64,000 bases of DNA from Bdellovibrionales bacterium CG10_big_fil_rev_8_21_14_0_10_45_34 (GTDB lineage: Bacteria > Bdellovibrionota > Bdellovibrionia > Bdellovibrionales > 1-14-0-10-45-34), in contig PEZS01000006.1 of the NCBI GenBank assembly GCA_002778785.1, forward strand, positions 56,652-120,651, read 5' to 3'. Position 1 is the first letter of the stretch; each line of letters begins with the position of its first letter. A model generated the notes under the pieces. It made no database searches. It was not told where the DNA came from and saw nothing but the letters and a program-made list of their open reading frames with translations. Shown one piece after another: positions 62,117 to 64,000 of this stretch. The translations under genes and the position numbers were made by a program.

Positions 62117-63175
62117 TTACTTTTTTTGTTTTTCATAATAGTCGGGCACTTTTATGCGGCCATCGATAATTTGCTGACGAATTTCCTCGACGTCTTTAAC
62201 ATACTTAGCAATAAGATCTCGGTTGTGATCATCAAGTGAAAAGCCAACACCGTTGTTTTTTAAATCCATTGCAAGAGTTCCACCCTTTAGTTCTGATTTT
62301 TTGAAGGAGGAGATGGCTTGAAATACCGCCTCATCCACTCTCTTTACCATGCTCGTAATGATTCGGCCCGGCTTAATCCAATTTTGATTGCTATCAACTC
62401 CAATAGCAAAGGCGGATCTTTCTTCGGCGGCATCAAACAAACCCAAATTGCTTTTGCCGGCAGCTCCAAAAATGATATCAATCCCTTTTGAGTAAAGATT
62501 TTTGGCAAGTTCTTTTGCTCGATTTGGATTGGCCCAAGCCTCTCCCGTGACTCCCACATATTGAACGTTCAACTCAATCTTTGGATTGAAATGTTTTGCT
62601 CCCGCCTCGTAACCCAAGTGAAATCGTCTAATCAGAGGCACATCCATGCCGCCCAAAAATCCGATCCTGCTAGTTTTTGAGTGACGAGCCGCCAGATAGC
62701 CAACCAAAAAAGAGCCTTCGTGGTCGGCAAACACTGCTGACGTCACATTTGGGGCATTCACTTCAGCATCAATTAGTAAAAAATGGGTCTTTGGATGTTT
62801 AGGCGCTACCCGTTCAACGGCAGCTTTTTGAGTGAAGCCGACGGCAATAATTAGCGGAACCCCTCTTTGTGCAAGAGCATTCAAGCTGGGCTCGTAAGAG
62901 TTATCGTCGTTGGGCTCGACATCTTTGATTTCTACTGAGTGCTCGGCCTTAGCGCGGGCAAGGCCCTCTTCTACCATCGAGTTAAAGGCCTTATCGTCTT
63001 TGCCCCCTTTGTCGTAAACTACACCCACCGTGAATGTTGGATTTATAGAGGCTTCTTTTTCTTTTTCAGAAGTGCATCCAGCCGTAATAAGAAAGCAAGC
63101 GCAGGCTCTAACGAGGACTGGGGTCCATTGCAGTCTCAGCGAATGCCCGGGGATGATTGACAATAGGTTTTTCAC
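62117..63175 (-). CDS. BMP-family substrate-binding lipoprotein
   Basis: A 352-residue binding lipoprotein (lipobox LITAGC, Cys34). The basic membrane protein/PnrA family pattern is clear: TVGVVYDKGGKDDKAFNSMVEEG, VGFTQKAAVERVAPKHPKTHFLLID, GYLAARHSKTSRIGFLGGMDVPLIRRF and KGIDIIFGAAGKSNLGLFDAAEE. Borrelia BmpD and Treponema PnrA bind purine nucleosides. GTG start with GAGGAG upstream. It heads the importer operon and provides the specificity, probably nucleosides. This would suit an organism that salvages nucleosides, such as a predator. Confidence 0.93.
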   Translation of the reverse strand: MKNLLSIIPGHSLRLQWTPVLVRACACFLITAGCTSEKEKEASINPTFTVGVVYDKGGKDDKAFNSMVEEGLARAKAEHSVEIKDVEPNDDNSYEPSLNALAQRGVPLIIAVGFTQKAAVERVAPKHPKTHFLLIDAEVNAPNVTSAVFADHEGSFLVGYLAARHSKTSRIGFLGGMDVPLIRRFHLGYEAGAKHFNPKIELNVQYVGVTGEAWANPNRAKELAKNLYSKGIDIIFGAAGKSNLGLFDAAEERSAFAIGVDSNQNWIKPGRIITSMVKRVDEAVFQAISSFKKSELKGGTLAMDLKNNGVGFSLDDHNRDLIAKYVKDVEEIRQQIIDGRIKVPDYYEKQKK

Positions 63176-63241
63176 AGAAAATTCTCCTCTTTCTTGATAA
63201 AAATGGGAGGGACTGTACTTACTTTTAAATAGTCTAAGTGG

Positions 63242-63271
63242 TTGTTCAATTTAAGAGTAATACAGTATAGT
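63242..63271 (+). promoter_or_regulatory. Putative promoter of the glycosyltransferase gene
   Basis: TTGTTC (63242-63247) and TATAGT (63266-63271) are spaced by 18 bases, 37 bases before the ATG. The -10 is good and the -35 moderate. The gap 63176-63307 should also contain the divergent promoter of the BMP importer. Confidence 0.45.
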
Positions 63272-63307
63272 CCCAGTCTCGTGAACTATAAGTTTTCAAA
63301 GGGCAAA

Positions 63308-64000
63308 ATGGCGAGGGAAAAGAAAAGAAAACACCTTAAGGAGGGTATTCGCGTTTTGCTGGCGATACTGCTAGCGGCTACATGCCTTGTTGGCCTATTT
63401 GCCCTAGGCCTTTTGTTTGCGTTTACCCGACTGCCTGATGTGTCAGTTATGAAAAAGTGCGTGCGGACCTCGATGTACGGGGTGGATTTGTGCCCTTCTT
63501 CATCTAAATTTGCAAAGTTGTCAGAAGTTTCGCCGACATTCTTGCAGGCGCTTGTTCAAACCGAAGACGCCAGTTTTTATGCTCACAACGGTTTTGATTT
63601 TAATGAGGTCAGAAACTCTCTTCGTACGAACTTACAACTTGGCACTTCGGCTCGAGGGGCCTCAACAATCACTCAGCAGCTGGCAAAAAATGTTTTTTTA
63701 AGTCCAGAAAAGACAATGCAGCGCAAGTTTCTCGAGGCCTACCTCACCACGCAGATTGAAAAAAAGTTTTCAAAAGCGGAGATCCTGGAGAGGTATATAA
63801 ATGTTGTCGAGTTTGGCGAACAAATTTACGGGGTAAAAGCCGCTTCGCAGTTTTATTTTTCTAAATCGCCATCGAAGCTCAATTCATTGGAATCGGCGTT
63901 TTTGGTAATGCTTCTTCCGAATCCGAAGAAATACAGCGCCAGCTTTCGAGCAAAGAAACTGACAGATTTTGACAAAAGCCGCATTCGACTCATCACCCAG
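63308..64000 (+). CDS. Peptidoglycan glycosyltransferase (GT51), 3' end beyond window
   Basis: An open frame of 231 codons running off the window edge. The ATG has AAAGGG upstream. A basic N-terminus and one membrane helix (LLAILLAATCLVGLFALGLLFAF) precede a GT51 domain. Its motifs are QTEDASFYAHNGFDF, with the catalytic Glu in ED..FY.H.G, then RGASTITQQLAKN and KKFSKAEILERYINVVEFGEQIYGVKAAS. It polymerises lipid II into glycan strands. Whether it is a monofunctional MtgA or the first part of a class A penicillin-binding protein cannot be decided without the 3' end. Confidence 0.92.
   Translation, partial: MAREKKRKHLKEGIRVLLAILLAATCLVGLFALGLLFAFTRLPDVSVMKKCVRTSMYGVDLCPSSSKFAKLSEVSPTFLQALVQTEDASFYAHNGFDFNEVRNSLRTNLQLGTSARGASTITQQLAKNVFLSPEKTMQRKFLEAYLTTQIEKKFSKAEILERYINVVEFGEQIYGVKAASQFYFSKSPSKLNSLESAFLVMLLPNPKKYSASFRAKKLTDFDKSRIRLITQ

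Noticed and set aside
1-64000. Prophage, integrated plasmid or transposon.
   Set aside because: No integrase, transposase, capsid, portal or replication gene was recognised, and gene content is mostly chromosomal core.

Overview
The window comes from a Gram-negative, flagellated bacterium of moderate GC content. The gene set points to the Bdellovibrionota/Oligoflexia side of the old deltaproteobacteria: flbD-motA-motB, a J-domain/HTH protein next to a MinD-like ATPase, a tandem pair of Get3/ArsA-like ATPases, many lipoproteins with TPR, PEGA, VWA or NHL modules, and frequent GTG/TTG starts. This placement is an inference from gene content; the window holds no rRNA. It looks like chromosomal core with lineage-specific envelope genes. 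I saw no phage, integrase, transposase or CRISPR array.

Layout. 1-7996 (minus): a heptamer tandem repeat, pgeF, rluD, a J-like/HTH protein, a MinD-like ATPase, tsaB, rseP, tRNA-Val(UAC), then a TPR/winged-helix regulator coupled to a small secreted protein. 8102-12527 (minus): the proteolysis block clpP-clpX-lon. 12723-14264 (plus): a leucyl aminopeptidase, followed by a cluster of palindromes. 14659-22747: a VWA lipoprotein, sufE, glutamate-cysteine ligase, a CysZ/EI24-type membrane protein, a TPR lipoprotein and the paired Get3-like ATPases. 22869-28435: trigger factor facing a cell-division/peptidoglycan operon (small conserved gene, ftsE, ftsX, envC-like, ctpA).

28514-40221 (plus): an esterase, a lipoprotein metallopeptidase with a coupled membrane protein, and then a tightly overlapping operon that I consider the most interesting part of the window. 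It encodes a PEGA/TPR lipoprotein, a MotA-like and a MotB-like stator pair, a protein joining a FliF-like periplasmic ring domain and membrane helix to a FliG-like cytoplasmic region, a small predicted outer-membrane barrel, and a 1217-residue lipoprotein with Ig-like modules and NHL-type beta-propeller repeats. A separate, ordinary flagellar stator operon (flbD-motA-motB) lies at 55115-56849, so the first set is probably not the standard flagellar motor. I propose a proton-motive-force-driven envelope machine with a surface lipoprotein as output.

40235-46010 (minus): the SUF iron-sulfur operon (Rrf2 regulator, sufBCDS, nfu) behind a clear IscR-like operator. 46195-51824 (plus): a degenerate GDPD-like protein, then tolQ-tolR-tolA/TonB-tolB and a secreted cyclophilin where pal would be expected. 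51834-54863 (minus): a polytopic membrane protein and a secreted endonuclease/exonuclease/phosphatase-fold protein. 56994-58555 (plus): a PAP2 phosphatase and an SDR epimerase. 58593-63175 (minus): a BMP-family nucleoside-type ABC importer. The window ends inside a peptidoglycan glycosyltransferase gene.

All calls come from reading translations and motifs by eye; no database search was run.
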